This document shows positions 43,159-54,049 of a stretch of DNA of 64,000 nt, piece after piece. This stretch comes from Protula sp. h YS-2021 (Eukaryota > Annelida > Polychaeta > Sabellida > Serpulidae): NCBI GenBank assembly GCA_949752745.1, contig OX457031.1:186001-250000 (forward strand), in the 5' to 3' direction. Under the pieces are notes generated by a model. It saw only the letters and a list, made by a program, of their open reading frames with translations, was not told the DNA's origin and made no database searches. Position 1 is the stretch's first letter. Each line of letters opens with the position of its first letter. Position numbers and translations under genes: made by a program.

Positions 43159-45395
43159 GTAAGCCCCGCCCCCCACACACCTCTCCCTCCCCCCCCCCCA
43201 CCACACACACAGAGAGAACGCGGACCCCTCTATCCCCAGGCTGGACCTAGGTGTGCCAACCACACAGCGAGGTAAGCCCCGCCCCCCACACACCTCTCCC
43301 TCCCCCCCCCACCACACACACAGAGAGAACGCGGACCCCTCTATCCCCAGGCTGGACCTAGGTGTGCCAACCACACAGCGAGGTAAGCCCCGCCCCCCAC
43401 ACACCTCTCCCTCCCCCCCCCCCCACCACACACACAGAGAGAACGCGGACCCCTCTATCCCCAGGCTGGACCTAGGTGTGCCAACCACACAGCGAGGTAA
43501 GCCCCGCCCCCCACACACCTCTCCCTCCCCCCCCCCCACCACACACACACAGAGAACGCGGTCCCCTCTATCCCCAGGCTGGACCTAGGTGTGCCAACCA
43601 CACAGCGAGGTAAGCCCCGCCCCCCACACACCTCTCCCTCCCCCTCCCCTCACCACACACACACAGAGAACGCGGACCCCTCTATCCCCAGGCTGGACCT
43701 AGGTGTGCCAACCACACAGCGAGGTAAGCCCCGCCCCCCACACACCTCTCCCTCCCCCCCCCCCCACCACACACACACAGAGAACGCGGTCCCCTCTATC
43801 CCCAGGCTGGACCTAGGTGTGCCAACCACACAGCGAGGTAAGCCCCGCCCCCCACACACCTCTCCCTCCCCCCCCCCACCACACACACAGAGAGAACGCG
43901 GACCCCTCTATCCCCAGGCTGGACCTAGGTGTGCCAACCACACAGCGAGGTAAGCCCCGCCCCCCACACACCTCTCCCTCCCCCCCCCCCCACCACACAC
44001 ACAGAGAGAACGCGGACCCCTCTATCCCCAGGCTGGACCTAGGTGTGCCAACCACACAGCGAGGTAAGCCCCGCCCCCCACACACCTCTCCCTCCCCCCC
44101 CCCACCACACACACAGAGAGAACGCGGACCCCTCTATCCCCAGGCTGGACCTAGGTGTGCCAACCACACAGCGAGGTAAGCCCCGCCCCCACACACCTCT
44201 CTCCCCCCCTACCACACACAGAGAGAACGCGGACGCCTCTATCCCCAGGCTTGGCCTTCGTGTGCCAACCACACAGCGAGGTAAGCCCCGCCCCCCACAC
44301 ACCTCTCCCTCCCCCCCCCCCACCACACACACAGAGAGAACGCGGACCCCTCTATCCCCAGGCTGGACCTAGGTGTGCCAACCACACAGCGAGGTAAGCC
44401 CCGCCCCCACACACCTCTCCCCCCCCCCCCTACCACACACAGAGAGAACGCGGACGCCTCTATCCCCAGGCTTGGCCTTCGTGTGCCAACCACACAGCGA
44501 GGTAAGCCCCGCCCCCCACACACCTCTCCCTCCCCCCCCCCCACCACACACACAGAGAGAACGCGGTCCCCTCTATCCCCAGGCTGGACCTAGGTGTGCC
44601 AACCACACAGCGAGGTAAGCCCCGCCCCCCACACACCTCTCCCTCCCCCCCCCCCCACCACACACACAGAGAGAACGCGGACCCCTCTATCCCCAGGCTG
44701 GACCTAGGTGTGCCAACCACACAGCGAGGTAAGCCCCGCCCCCACACACCTCTCTCCCCCCCCTACCACACACAGAGAGAACGCGGACCCCTCTATCCCC
44801 AGGCTTGGCCTTCGTGTGCCAACCACACAGCGAGGTAAGCCCCGCCCCCCACACACCTCTCCCTCCCCCCCCCAACCACACAGACAGAGAGAACGCGGAC
44901 CCCTCTATCCCCAGGCTGGACCTAGGTGTGCCAACCACACAGCGAGGTAAGCCCCGCCCCCCCACACACCTCTCCCTCCCCCCCCCCCACCACACACACA
45001 GAGAGAACGCGGACCCCTCTATCCCCAGGCTGGACCTAGGTGTGCCAACCACACAGCGAGGTAAGCCCCGCCCCCCACACACCTCTCCCTCCCCCCCCCC
45101 ACCACACACACAGAGAGAACGCGGACCCCTCTATCCCCAGGCTGGACCTAGGTGTGCCAACCACACAGCGAGGTAAGCCCCGCCCCCCACACACCTCTCC
45201 CTCCCCCCCCCCCCACCACACACACAGAGAGAACGCGGACCCCTCTATCCCCAGGCTGGACCTAGGTGTGCCAACCACACAGCGAGGTAAGCCCCGCCCC
45301 CCACACACCTCTCCCTCCCCCTCCCCTCACCACACACACACAGAGAACGCGGACCCCTCTATCCCCAGGCTGGACCACACAGCGAGGTAAGCGGC
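43101..45395 (+). repeat. ~112 bp satellite, about 21 units
   Basis: Unit length 106-115. Each unit holds GAGAACGCGGACCCCTCTAT, CCCCAG, a 32 base exon-like block GCTGGACCTAGGTGTG..CAGCGAG, then GTAAGCCCCG, a C-rich tract and ACCACACACACAGA. Length variation lies mostly in C runs. Four units carry a GGCTTGGCCTTCGTGTG variant spaced among the others, which shows higher-order shuffling. The last unit is truncated. Open frames on both strands are repeat artefacts. Confidence 0.9.
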
Positions 45396-45527
45396 CAGTG
45401 TTTGAAAAGTCCAGGATCCGTGGATCCGGATTCTAGCGTCGGGCTCCGAGTTTTTTTAAGTCCGGAACCCGGCTGGCTCTCAACGTTTTTTTTTTTTTTT
45501 TTTTTTTTTTTTGGTGGATTAGTAATA

Positions 45528-46390
45528 CGGTCGGACCTCGTTAATTCGACATCGAGGAGGACCTCCGATTTTATGTCGAGATAGCGGGGTGTCGAGATAA
45601 GCGAGCTTTTGAAATAAAACGAAAATTATTTTAAAAGTGATGATTTTTTTTTCTTTTTGTTTTCATAGGCTTCATAGGCTGTCCTTATTCTTTATTCACA
45701 TCGAAGTATTATTTCCGTCGCAATTTTGGCTTTTTTCACTCTTCTTTCAATGTTTTGTATTGCTCGGTATTTCACATCCAGGGACATGTGCCTTACGTTT
45801 TTTTTTTTTTTTTTTTTTTTTTTTTATTTTTCGTCGAATCATCTTTATTTTACAAACTCAAGTTTGAAACAACGTTTAGTCCACTAACAATTATCTGCTA
45901 CACAGAGGCATGCACTGGGCTTCTTAATTGTTTACACAAGCATGGGTGTTTACAGTCATTTAGGGAGTTCATACTGCACTACAGCCTATGCAGATAAAGT
46001 CTGCTATAGGATATGGAGAGATGAAGAATTAGCAAATACTGGCTAGGGTGAACAGAAGGGCTTATCTGCTGGCATGCACTGGGCTACTTCTCTACACAAG
46101 GAGGGGTGTGTCGTTTACTGTGGGTACATACAGCTGACTGTAACAAGCAAAATTTGGATACTGCATAAATGCATTTTTATGATATCCTGTACGAAATTCG
46201 TGGCGTATGATTACGCTATTTCATACAAAAAGTTCTATATGAGGGCATTATAGCTAGGTTAATTTATGTCGAGATAAAAAAATGTCGACATATCCGAGCG
46301 TTTTATCATACAAATAGACGGGACTGAAAAAAAACGTCGAATTAACCGAAATGTCGAGATATCCGATGTCGACATAAGTGGGTCCGACTG
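45528..46390. mobile_element. pogo-type MITE, 863 bp
   Basis: Left end CGGTCGGACCTCGTTAATTC and right end (inverse) CAGTCGGACCCACTTATGTC are imperfect inverted repeats, each followed by TCGACATCG. TA flanks both sides (45526-45527, 46391-46392). TGTCGAGATA modules recur inside both ends. The interior is AT-rich with no transposase. CTCGTTAATTCG is shared with the Tigger-type element at 40781, which suggests related families. Confidence 0.8.
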
Positions 46391-46392
46391 TA

Positions 46393-47180
46393 TAATGTAC
46401 TCATACACATATTACTATTTCTGCATTGGATGAGAAAACTATTTTGTTTGTCAGTATGACAGCACAGTAGAACGGTGTCTCAAACTTAAAAAAAAAAACT
46501 GGACATTTTTTTTTTTTTTTTTTTTAGACCAGTCGACTTCGTGGGGCTGGTCGTATCACATCAGTGGAGGGGATTTCAGTCGTATGTATATGTGTACTTT
46601 TACTTAAAATACTTCTTCTCTCTCAGTTTTGATCGGATCTCTTTCATTTTTTTTTTACCAATACTCTTCAGGAAGGCCTTTCTTGCCAAATTTTGTTTGG
46701 CAATCCGGCAAAAATTGACCAAATGGAAGCCATTTAAAATGTTTTGGTTGCCAATTTTCAAAACGCTTCTTCTCCCACAGTTTTGATAGATTGTCTCCAA
46801 AGTTTGCATAACTGTTTACTAGGAAGACCTCTCGTGAAAAATTACTTTCCATGGTGATCCACCAAAATTTCACCAAATGGGAGGGACATTTTTTTTTTTT
46901 TTTTTTTTGGTAGCTAATTTTCAAAATGCTTGTTCTCCTGCAATTTTGACCGAATTCCTTCACAATTTTATACGAATTTTCAACACCCGGGTTTTACGAT
47001 ATGGCCATCACTTTTTGGCAGCAATACAAGCCTATTGCAGCCCGTCCAGCAGGACCTATTAAACCTTTTGTTTATTTATTTTTTTTAAACGGCTAATTAT
47101 TTATAATTTTTATTTGTTTATTTAATTATTTTTTTTATTTATTCTCCTTAATATTATCCATGTGTACCACAATAGATTAC

Positions 47181-47215
<35 letters not shown>

Positions 47216-47530
47216 GCATTTCAAATTACTTTCTCAGAATAAGCATAAGGTAAGAATATCTATATTGTTTAAATATCTGAATATCTGGTAAGAATATCTG
47301 TATTGTTTAAATTAATATATTTATTGTATATAAATTATAACTATTAAAATTGACAAACTTATTAAAATATGCTGAAAACCCTTAAACCTACTGAAACTAT
47401 TATTTTACAACGTCAAACCTTATAAAAAAATTACTGTTTTAGACGCCTCAACAATCTATTAAAACTTATTTTTTTTGACATCAAAAATAAAAAAAAAACT
47501 ATATTGATACGTTATTCTGAACTTATTCTC
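46393..47530. other. AT-rich spacer with homopolymers, no gene seen
   Basis: T runs at 46507-46525 and 46889-46908, A run at 47180-47212. A ~100 base module (GCCAATTTTCAAAACGCTTC, TCTCCCACAGTTTTGAT) occurs about three times between 46600 and 46980 as a diverged tandem repeat. Confidence 0.5.
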
Positions 47531-47533
47531 TAG

Positions 47534-47627
47534 ATCTCGGCTGGTCGCACTGCTCCTGGACATCCTGGTTCTGAACATCAGAAAGCTGTCGTATTACGAC
47601 ACCGACAAACTTATTTGCTTGGATTAA
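47534..47627 (+). CDS. candidate terminal exon, unknown gene
   Basis: Acceptor TTATTCTCTAG; one base then 30 codons and TAA at 47625-47627. It reads SRLVALLLDILVLNIRKLSY and then YDTDKLICLD. Codon third positions are C/G rich (CTG, GTC, CTC, ATC), as in the cyclin B3 exons and unlike the surrounding AT-rich DNA. Its phase fits the candidate exon at 43051. Family not recognised. Confidence 0.4.
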
Positions 47628-47799
47628 CCAAGATACTTATTTTCCCTAACAACTAGGTGATTATGCACATAGAACAAGTACCATGCATTACATTGTGTAT
47701 GTATGAAAACGATCAAAAACATTTTTGAAAAGTGCCGGGCTGCAAGATTTCCCGTCGGGCCCCCAACTTTTTGAAGTCTGGAGCCCTGGGGAACAAACA

Positions 47800-48300
47800 C
47801 TTTGTTTGCTAGACTTTTTCGAACGCTGGGTAAGTCCCTCCCCCACCCCTCCGTCCCTACACACAAAACGAGAGCACGGGCGCCACTCTCCCCACGCTTG
47901 ATCTGAGTGTGTTACCGAAAAGCTAGTATGCCGGCCCCATCCTCTCTCCCTATACGCAAAGTGAAAGCACGGACGCCACTATCGTCACGCTAGACGCGGG
48001 TGGGCTTAACACAGAGCGAGGTAATTTCTGCCCTCCCCCCCCCCCCCCCGCCCCACCCCAACACACTACCACCCCCTTCCACACAAGGCGAGAGCGCGGA
48101 CGCTTCTAACCCTGCACTAGACTGGTTTCCCAAACTTGGAGCTAGGTAACCCCCACGCATAGCCCCCTCCCCCGTCGCACCCCCCCCCCCCCCGCACACA
48201 CAGTGAGACCGTGTACGCCTCCATTCCCACTTTAGACAGGGAGGAAAAGAACTAGCACTCCCCTCCCTCCTCACACACACAGCCACTGTTTCCCCACACA
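47800..48300 (+). repeat. decayed copies of the 112 bp satellite
   Basis: Three or four units keep the plan AGAGCACGGGCGCCACTCT, CCACGCT.GA, AGCGAGGTAA and a C-rich spacer, with many substitutions. They lie 2.4 kb past the main array. Confidence 0.65.
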
Positions 48301-48560
48301 AAACCCCGTGCACCCTACCCCCTTCCCAATACAACCTTCGCCACAGTGCCGTGCCCCTTCCTCCTACCCCCCCCCCCTCACCCACACTCACAGAGAATCC
48401 GCTTCACCCAAATCACTTCGCAACAGTCCCCCCCCCCCCCCCACCTCGCCACAGCCCTCCTATTCCTCACAATCATAGAACCAGCTTCACCCCAACCCTT
48501 CCAAACCAACACAGTCCTCGCCACCCCGCCCCCCCCCCCCGTCCGCCCACCCCTCCACAG
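48300..48560. repeat. C-rich low-complexity tract
   Basis: Repeated C runs mixed with CACA; no gene. Confidence 0.7.
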
Positions 48561-48699
48561 ACCTGGTAGACCTTGCTGGTCAAAACTACGATGTGCTAAC
48601 CTCCTGCCACCCCATGCACAACCTTTCCACGACAACCCCACCCCCGTTCTCTCCTCGGACATTCATATCTACCTAGCTGTAGATACCAATTCCCAGTAT

Positions 48700-49430
48700 T
48701 TCCTGGTGTGATGTGGCCTGGTGGATGGGTATTGGTACCTACCTGACTTTTTCATTATGTTCGCGATTCGCGAAAAAAAAAAAATAGCTGAAATCTTGTG
48801 GCACACTACTGTTGCAGTAAAATTGAGCTGACGAAGCGGTTAGCCTTAAGCCCTGGAAATGTTGATGAAAGTAAGCGTGCTGGAACATTTATATGACTGT
48901 TCTTTTTTGCGTGATTCGCCAAAAACTGGCGGAAATATTATTAACGAAAAACCAGTTTGTTACTAGCATTTTATCTGGCTCTAGGCATAAGGGCTTGTCC
49001 ACTTCAAATCTTGATTAATGATAAAGGACATTTCACTGACTTCGCTGATTTTTTTTTATTTTATTTTAGCGCAGGTAGCCATTGGCCACATGTGCTATAC
49101 CCATCGTGCGGCGCCTCAGTCGTCCGTCTGTCCGTCTGTGAACTTTTGTTTTTGGCTACTTGTGTTTCAGTTTTCCTCGGATCGCAGTAAATTTTTATGA
49201 CGTTTGACCCACTTAGCTGGACCAATGTCCATTATTTAGTTTTCGCGTTTCGCCAGTTTTCGCCATTTTGCCGAACCGATCCCACCTTTGAGAAAAACAG
49301 CTTATTCCACCTATAAGGGTTGTTAAATTTGCTAGAAATTTTGCATGAAGGCAATTTGGGTCGGGGGCTCAAAAAAGTACCAGAGCCATTTTTTTATTTT
49401 TTTATTTTTTTTTATTTTTTGCCGATGGTA
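48700..49430. other. intergenic DNA with GCCAGTTTTTGGCG motifs
   Basis: GATTCGCCAAAAACTGGCGG near 48911 and TTTCGCCAGTTTTCGCCATT near 49245. Similar strings occur near 34955 and 38830. No coding frame recognised. Confidence 0.4.
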
Positions 49431-49660
49431 ATGTACGAAGCAAGGTAATATATTGTGGCTATAATTACACTTTGGGTACACACCGTTACGGTTATCTTGG
49501 GTTAAGAGTGCGGCCTACATTAGATGGCCGCAGGGTGGGGGAGGGGAGAGATGTAGTTAGCAAATAAAAATCACCAGTAAAGTAGGGTTGCGCACCCGGG
49601 TTGCCTACATTTAGATGGTTGGGCGGGGGAGGTGCGGAATGATGGTTTAAAAAAAAAAAA
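49430..49660 (+). repeat. interspersed repeat A, copy 2
   Basis: Matches 33725-33910. It contains a second partial module (GCCTACATTTAGATGGTTGG) and ends in an A run. Confidence 0.6.
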
Positions 49661-49829
49661 AAAAAAAAAACAGACACACACACACACTTAAGCAGGATAT
49701 TAGGTCTGGTCTGGAATAGCTCACAACCATTAAGCGCTGGCCTGCAGCTGTGCGCACGCCGCCGTGGTATAATCAAGGCTGTATCTGTACACTCATTCCC
49801 ATGCTTTGAACTGGAGAGGGGGGTTTCAG

Positions 49830-50051
49830 TCGTTAATTTTCAAAGGGCCAAAAGAATTATGTGAAGGTGCGTATGAAATCGGGTTAGAAATCGACCCCGA
49901 TGGATTAATTGAGGATAGAGACGTTGTTATCCAATCTAAACTTGAAACGCACGATAAAATTAAATTATCAAATCCCGAATTAGTGAAGGGCACAAACGAT
50001 ATTTCCATTCTTGCCCCCTTTGATGATATTTGCCTTGTACAGCTAATGTAA
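49830..50051 (+). CDS. unknown coding segment, probable terminal exon
   Basis: GGGGGGTTTCAG could be the acceptor. 73 codons follow to TAA. The translation includes FKGPKELCEGAYEIGLEIDP and ends DDICLVQLM, with acidic, balanced composition and no low complexity. I do not recognise it. A perfect 14-1-14 palindrome follows two bases after the stop. It lies in a ~1.1 kb stretch absent between repeats A and B at 33.9 kb, so it may be part of an inserted element. Confidence 0.4.
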   Translation, partial: SLIFKGPKELCEGAYEIGLEIDPDGLIEDRDVVIQSKLETHDKIKLSNPELVKGTNDISILAPFDDICLVQLM

Positions 50052-50053
50052 AC

Positions 50054-50082
50054 AAAGACCTTCATAGGCTATGAAGGTCTTT
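50054..50082. terminator. perfect hairpin directly after a stop codon
   Basis: AAAGACCTTCATAG, one G, CTATGAAGGTCTTT: 14 base pairs with a single-base centre, starting three bases after TAA. Such hairpins mark mRNA 3' ends in some large DNA viruses and bacteria. In an animal genome this may simply be a cruciform-prone repeat. Confidence 0.45.
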
Positions 50083-50419
50083 GATGTAAATAAACGCGCG
50101 GCACCGAGGCATCTTAACCAGGCACAGCTGTCAAAACAACAGGACTTGTAATGCAAAACAGTGTACTCATTTTCAAGTACACGCACCGGTGTTGAGTTTT
50201 GATAATATTTTGGCATTTAATACTTCACTTTTAGAAACTGTATATATATTTTCCGTTCCATATATATTTATATAAAAAAATGGATAGTGATCAATGGAAG
50301 CATAATCTTATGAGAAAACAGAAAACATCAAGAAGGAAACTTAGGCACCAGCGGGGAACGTGTAACAGTGTAACAGTGACAGTCGGTATTGTGCAAAGCG
50401 AAAACATTTCTGTTCTGAT

Positions 50420-50560
50420 TTCACTGGCAGCTTTACATAACTGAATAAATTCAAATTTTCGTTTATTTGTTATACTCACATCCCTGTCTTTAAGATAAGT
50501 TTGTAGTTCGTTTACGGTTTTGGAGTCAAAATTGTGTGTCATCACTGAAAATTCGTTCAC
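50420..50560 (-). CDS. partial SAP-like domain exon
   Basis: From ATG at 50558-50560, the frame reads MNEFSVMTHNFDSKT, then VNELQTYLKDRDVSITNKRK and FEFIQLCKAASEI. This resembles the helix-extended-helix SAP motif (L..YL..R....G.K.ELI). It then runs into unlikely residues, so a splice donor probably lies near 50420-50440. SAP-like starts occur in many transposon-encoded proteins. Imperfect inverted repeats (50092-50113, 50692-50715) flank it. Confidence 0.4.
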
Positions 50561-50769
50561 AATAGAATATCTGCAAGTTATGTTTTAATATATAAATGCC
50601 TATTATGTTTAAAACTGAAAAAAAGCTAAGAGTACTGAGTTAATACGTGTGCATCCATAGTAAATAAAGCGAGGTCGTGAAAGCAGCCGCTGTAGATTGC
50701 CTCGGTACACGCGGCTTGGCACTGTGCCGAGCGACAGATATGAGCTATTAGAACCCTCTACACCCGGAT

Positions 50770-51175
50770 AAAAAAAGACTACAGTAAAACATATTTATAA
50801 CAAAAGACTGTTGACTTCTATACTGTAAAGTGTTTTGACAGCTTTGTTCTCAGTTTGCAACTCTTCCACCAGGGGTGCTGCAATCATCTGGATGCTATAG
50901 GCTGTATAGGGAATGTCATATCTTAGTAGTTTACAGTCTTTGTTATAACAACCGCCTTCAGGACTTGGATAAAAAAGATGAAAAGTAAAACCTGTTTGTC
51001 GTGACTGATTCCAGATTCGGATGAAAAGGTAATGTGTAGTAAAACTGATGTAGTGACCGACCAGGTTAGGAAAGAAGGGACGTACAGTAAAACCCGTTTT
51101 AGCGAACACAATCCAGAATCAGATAAACAAGGCGTACAGGAAAATCTGGCTTAGGGACCACCATCTGTTTTTTTG
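50770..51175 (+). repeat. interspersed repeat B, copy 2
   Basis: Subunits with AGTAAAACCCGTTTTAGCGA, CAGATTCGGATGAAAA and ACCACCATCTGTTT match 33915-34175. Confidence 0.65.
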
Positions 51176-51479
51176 TTTATTTTGTTTTATTTTTGATTTT
51201 TTGACAGTGATTTATTATTGTCTTTTCACAAATCACTCCCTTTAGTTCAGTAATGAGAAAAAAGTTGTATTAGGAATTTATAGGTTTAGTTGGAAAAATA
51301 TTTTCTATAATACAACTGCGGCTAAAATTTTCGTACAAATTCAATACACCGGGGGATTTAGGATCATCCCCAAGCGTAATAAATAATAATAATAATAATG
51401 ATAATAATAAGACCATTTTCGCGAAAATTACACTTGGGCCATAAAAAAAATAAATAAACGATATTGAACTCCTAAAATT

Positions 51480-52060
51480 CAAAATTGACCATAAACGAGG
51501 GGGTCAAGGTCACCATGACATCGCATACATATCATCTTTTATGTCCAAAGGGTCGAATACAAGCTCAAACTCACTGCATCTGTAACTGTTTTCCAGATAA
51601 TGGCCAACTTCCGGTTTTCACATTGGCCTTGACTGAAGACCTCAAGGTCACCGAGGTACATCTTACAGATCGTCTTGTAGACCGAAACAGACGAAAACAA
51701 GCTCAAAACCGCTCTATTTCTAACAGTTTTTGAGATAATGGTCAACTTCCGGTTTTGATCTTGACCATGACTGAGAAGGTCAAGGTCACAAAGGTCCTTC
51801 TTACGTATCGTCTTTTAAGCCCAAAGGGTCGAAATTGTCACCTCTTATAAATCGTCTTATACGCCCATACGTTCGAAAATAAGTTCAGAATTGTTCTATC
51901 TCTAACCATTTTTGAGATAATGGTCAATTTCCGATTTTTGACCTTATCCATTACCAAATATGTAAAGGTTACCGGGGTACGTCAAATCATCTTTTAGGCT
52001 CAGAGAGCCGAAAGAAAACTCAAAACCGCCCTCTAACCTTTTTTGAGACAATGGTCAATC
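51480..52060 (+). repeat. ~145 bp tandem repeat with AAGGTCA motifs
   Basis: Four diverged units. Common strings are GAGATAATGGTCAACTTCCG, TCAAGGTCAC, ATCGTCTTTTA and GAAAACAAGCTCAAAACCG. It ends in an A run at about 52063-52091. Confidence 0.75.
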
Positions 52061-52439
52061 GTCAAAAAAAAAAAAAAAAAAAAAAAAAAAAACGAATTTC
52101 ACGACATCCCGGCATTTCCTATCAGTGAGCCAAATTTTATCTCCTTACGTCAAATAGTGCTAACTGAAAAAAAAAATCCTTACAACAGTATATCCTTACA
52201 TAATCTTTAGCAATTTGGAAAAAAAACTCGTACACTGCAATCAACAGCACGCGCATGTTATAATCGGTCTCACTGTGGACAGGTGGGCCATCAATATGCC
52301 TGTGCTGATATTACACCATGTTGCCTCAACTGCCACAGCAAAGCGTTTGCCTGCAAATTGGGCTTCAGTGACAAAATTGTAATATCCATTTTTGCATACA
52401 AAAGGCTGAAAATTTCGTAACAAAATTAAGCTGAACCAC

Positions 52440-52514
52440 ATAGGCATGCTGTGTTATGTCTGTGCCAAATTCGATCGTCCCAGCCTTAGCCGAATCGAAA
52501 TAGTTGGCGTGACA

Positions 52515-52556
<42 letters not shown>

Positions 52557-52740
52557 GGGGGGGGGAGCATTCAAACTGTTAAGGAATTTAAAAAAAAGCT
52601 GCTGCACCAGCCACACACGCTACGTTATGTCTGTGGCGAATTTGGTCGGACTAGCCGTAGCCGTCTTGGAGGAGTTCATGTGTCAAGGTTTTGGCGCAAA
52701 AAAAGGAATCATACTGAATTACTTTACCGAGTCGAACTAA
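52440..52740 (+). repeat. duplicated ~170 bp segment around a T run
   Basis: GTTATGTCTGTGCCAAATTC and GTTATGTCTGTGGCGAATTT start two related halves, separated by a T run (52519-52555) and a G run. Confidence 0.55.
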
Positions 52741-52911
52741 TCCAATAAACTACGATTCCTCGAAAATGCCCAAATGTTATAAGAAATCTCTTATTTGCTT
52801 GCCGATAACTTGTGTAGCTTTCATTGCTCATAACTCACCTACCCGAATGCCACACCACTCCCCCTTCAGTGTTGTTGGTGTACCGCTCTAGTTTATATAA
52901 TTATTTGTATT

Positions 52912-52928
52912 TATTATTATTATTATTA

Positions 52929-52968
<40 letters not shown>

Positions 52969-53149
52969 GAGGATTTTTTCTTCAGGCTGCGTCATGAAGG
53001 CTCACAATGACTGACTTCACGACCTTTGACCTCTCGATGCCTAATGCCAAGCTCTGAAGGAGAACGTCGCGCAGTGAGTTTATTTTCACTCTTATTTAAA
53101 AAGGTGAAGCGGCCTGTTCTGCTTGGAGTCCTGTAGTCAGATAATTACA

Positions 53150-53208
<59 letters not shown>
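52912..53208. repeat. (ATT)n and (TA)n microsatellites
   Basis: (ATT)n at about 52912-52968 and (TA)n at about 53149-53208, with mixed sequence between. Confidence 0.85.
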
Positions 53209-53210
<2 letters not shown>

Positions 53211-53579
53211 TTTTTTTTTCTTCTAGTCTGCAATAAGCCATGACACGCTACAACCCACAGATGGTCGATTGTGTTGTCAAACTGTATCATTGTTCTAGGC
53301 TCAGCTTCACAATATAAACAAGCTTCATTAAGTATGATTTTGTGGGTTAATGAAAACCCAGTAAAATAATACACTTTTAAAGGAAAATAATCAGTATCAG
53401 TATTCGTAGACTCTGTAGTTAGCCGTTTCCAAAAGTACACTATGTTATTTTGTGGTCACTAACTAGTAGAAATGACACAATGTAACCCCGAAAGGGTCGG
53501 CTGTGTCGGCAAACAAATTTAATCACTGTTACCACGATAGTACAGTATTTCATGACACAAGATATAAAGCGTCAGTCAC

Positions 53580-53990
53580 CACTTAGGTGCGGTCTGGCGA
53601 CGAACAAACACCATAAACTCCGTTTTGTTTTCATTGAGTTTTAACCGGTTGACTCTCATCCAGGAACCTACCATGCCTATGGCCTGCTCGAGAAGATTAG
53701 CGTTGAGAGGTATCTGAATTTGGTTTAGCTGATTTATAAATTTGTGAATCGTCTGCGTAAAAATGATGCTCAAAAAGAATGAATATATTTCCAAGCGGTT
53801 AGGTGCATTGGGCATAGGCACGTGGTCCCAACTTTGAGCCCTCTGGAAGTCCGCATTCCAAGGGAATAGGATTTGACTTTTCCCCGTGTATGATGAACAC
53901 ATTGTGTACGGTTGCTAAGGTAAGAATAATATGAGGCAAGCGCATCGCCAGTCATACCGAATGGCATCTACAGACGACGTAAAAGCAACT
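53580..53990 (-). pseudogene. non-LTR retrotransposon reverse transcriptase relic
   Basis: Minus-strand pieces read GDALASYYSYLSNRTQCV, then a frame change, then KFINQLNQIQIPLNANL and MVGSWMRVNRLKLNENKTEF. These match the order around the RT catalytic region of jockey/CR1-type LINEs (SYL.NR.Q.V ... W...N.LKLN..KTE). The catalytic segment between them is frameshifted and shortened, and the rest of the element is absent. Confidence 0.75.
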
Positions 53991-54049
53991 CCTGGTCCTC
54001 AGTATCGAAGTTTTTTTTCTTAATTTTCTATACAAGTTTAATGTTTAAC

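Noticed and set aside
43117..45390. Many Pro/Gly-rich open frames on both strands in the 112 bp satellite
   Set aside because: Overlapping frames on both strands follow from repetition and C-rich content. Only the first unit has independent exon context.
52985..53080. Acceptor-like TTTTTTCTTCAG before GCTGCGTCATG
   Set aside because: All frames stop within nine codons and no upstream donor of matching phase was found.
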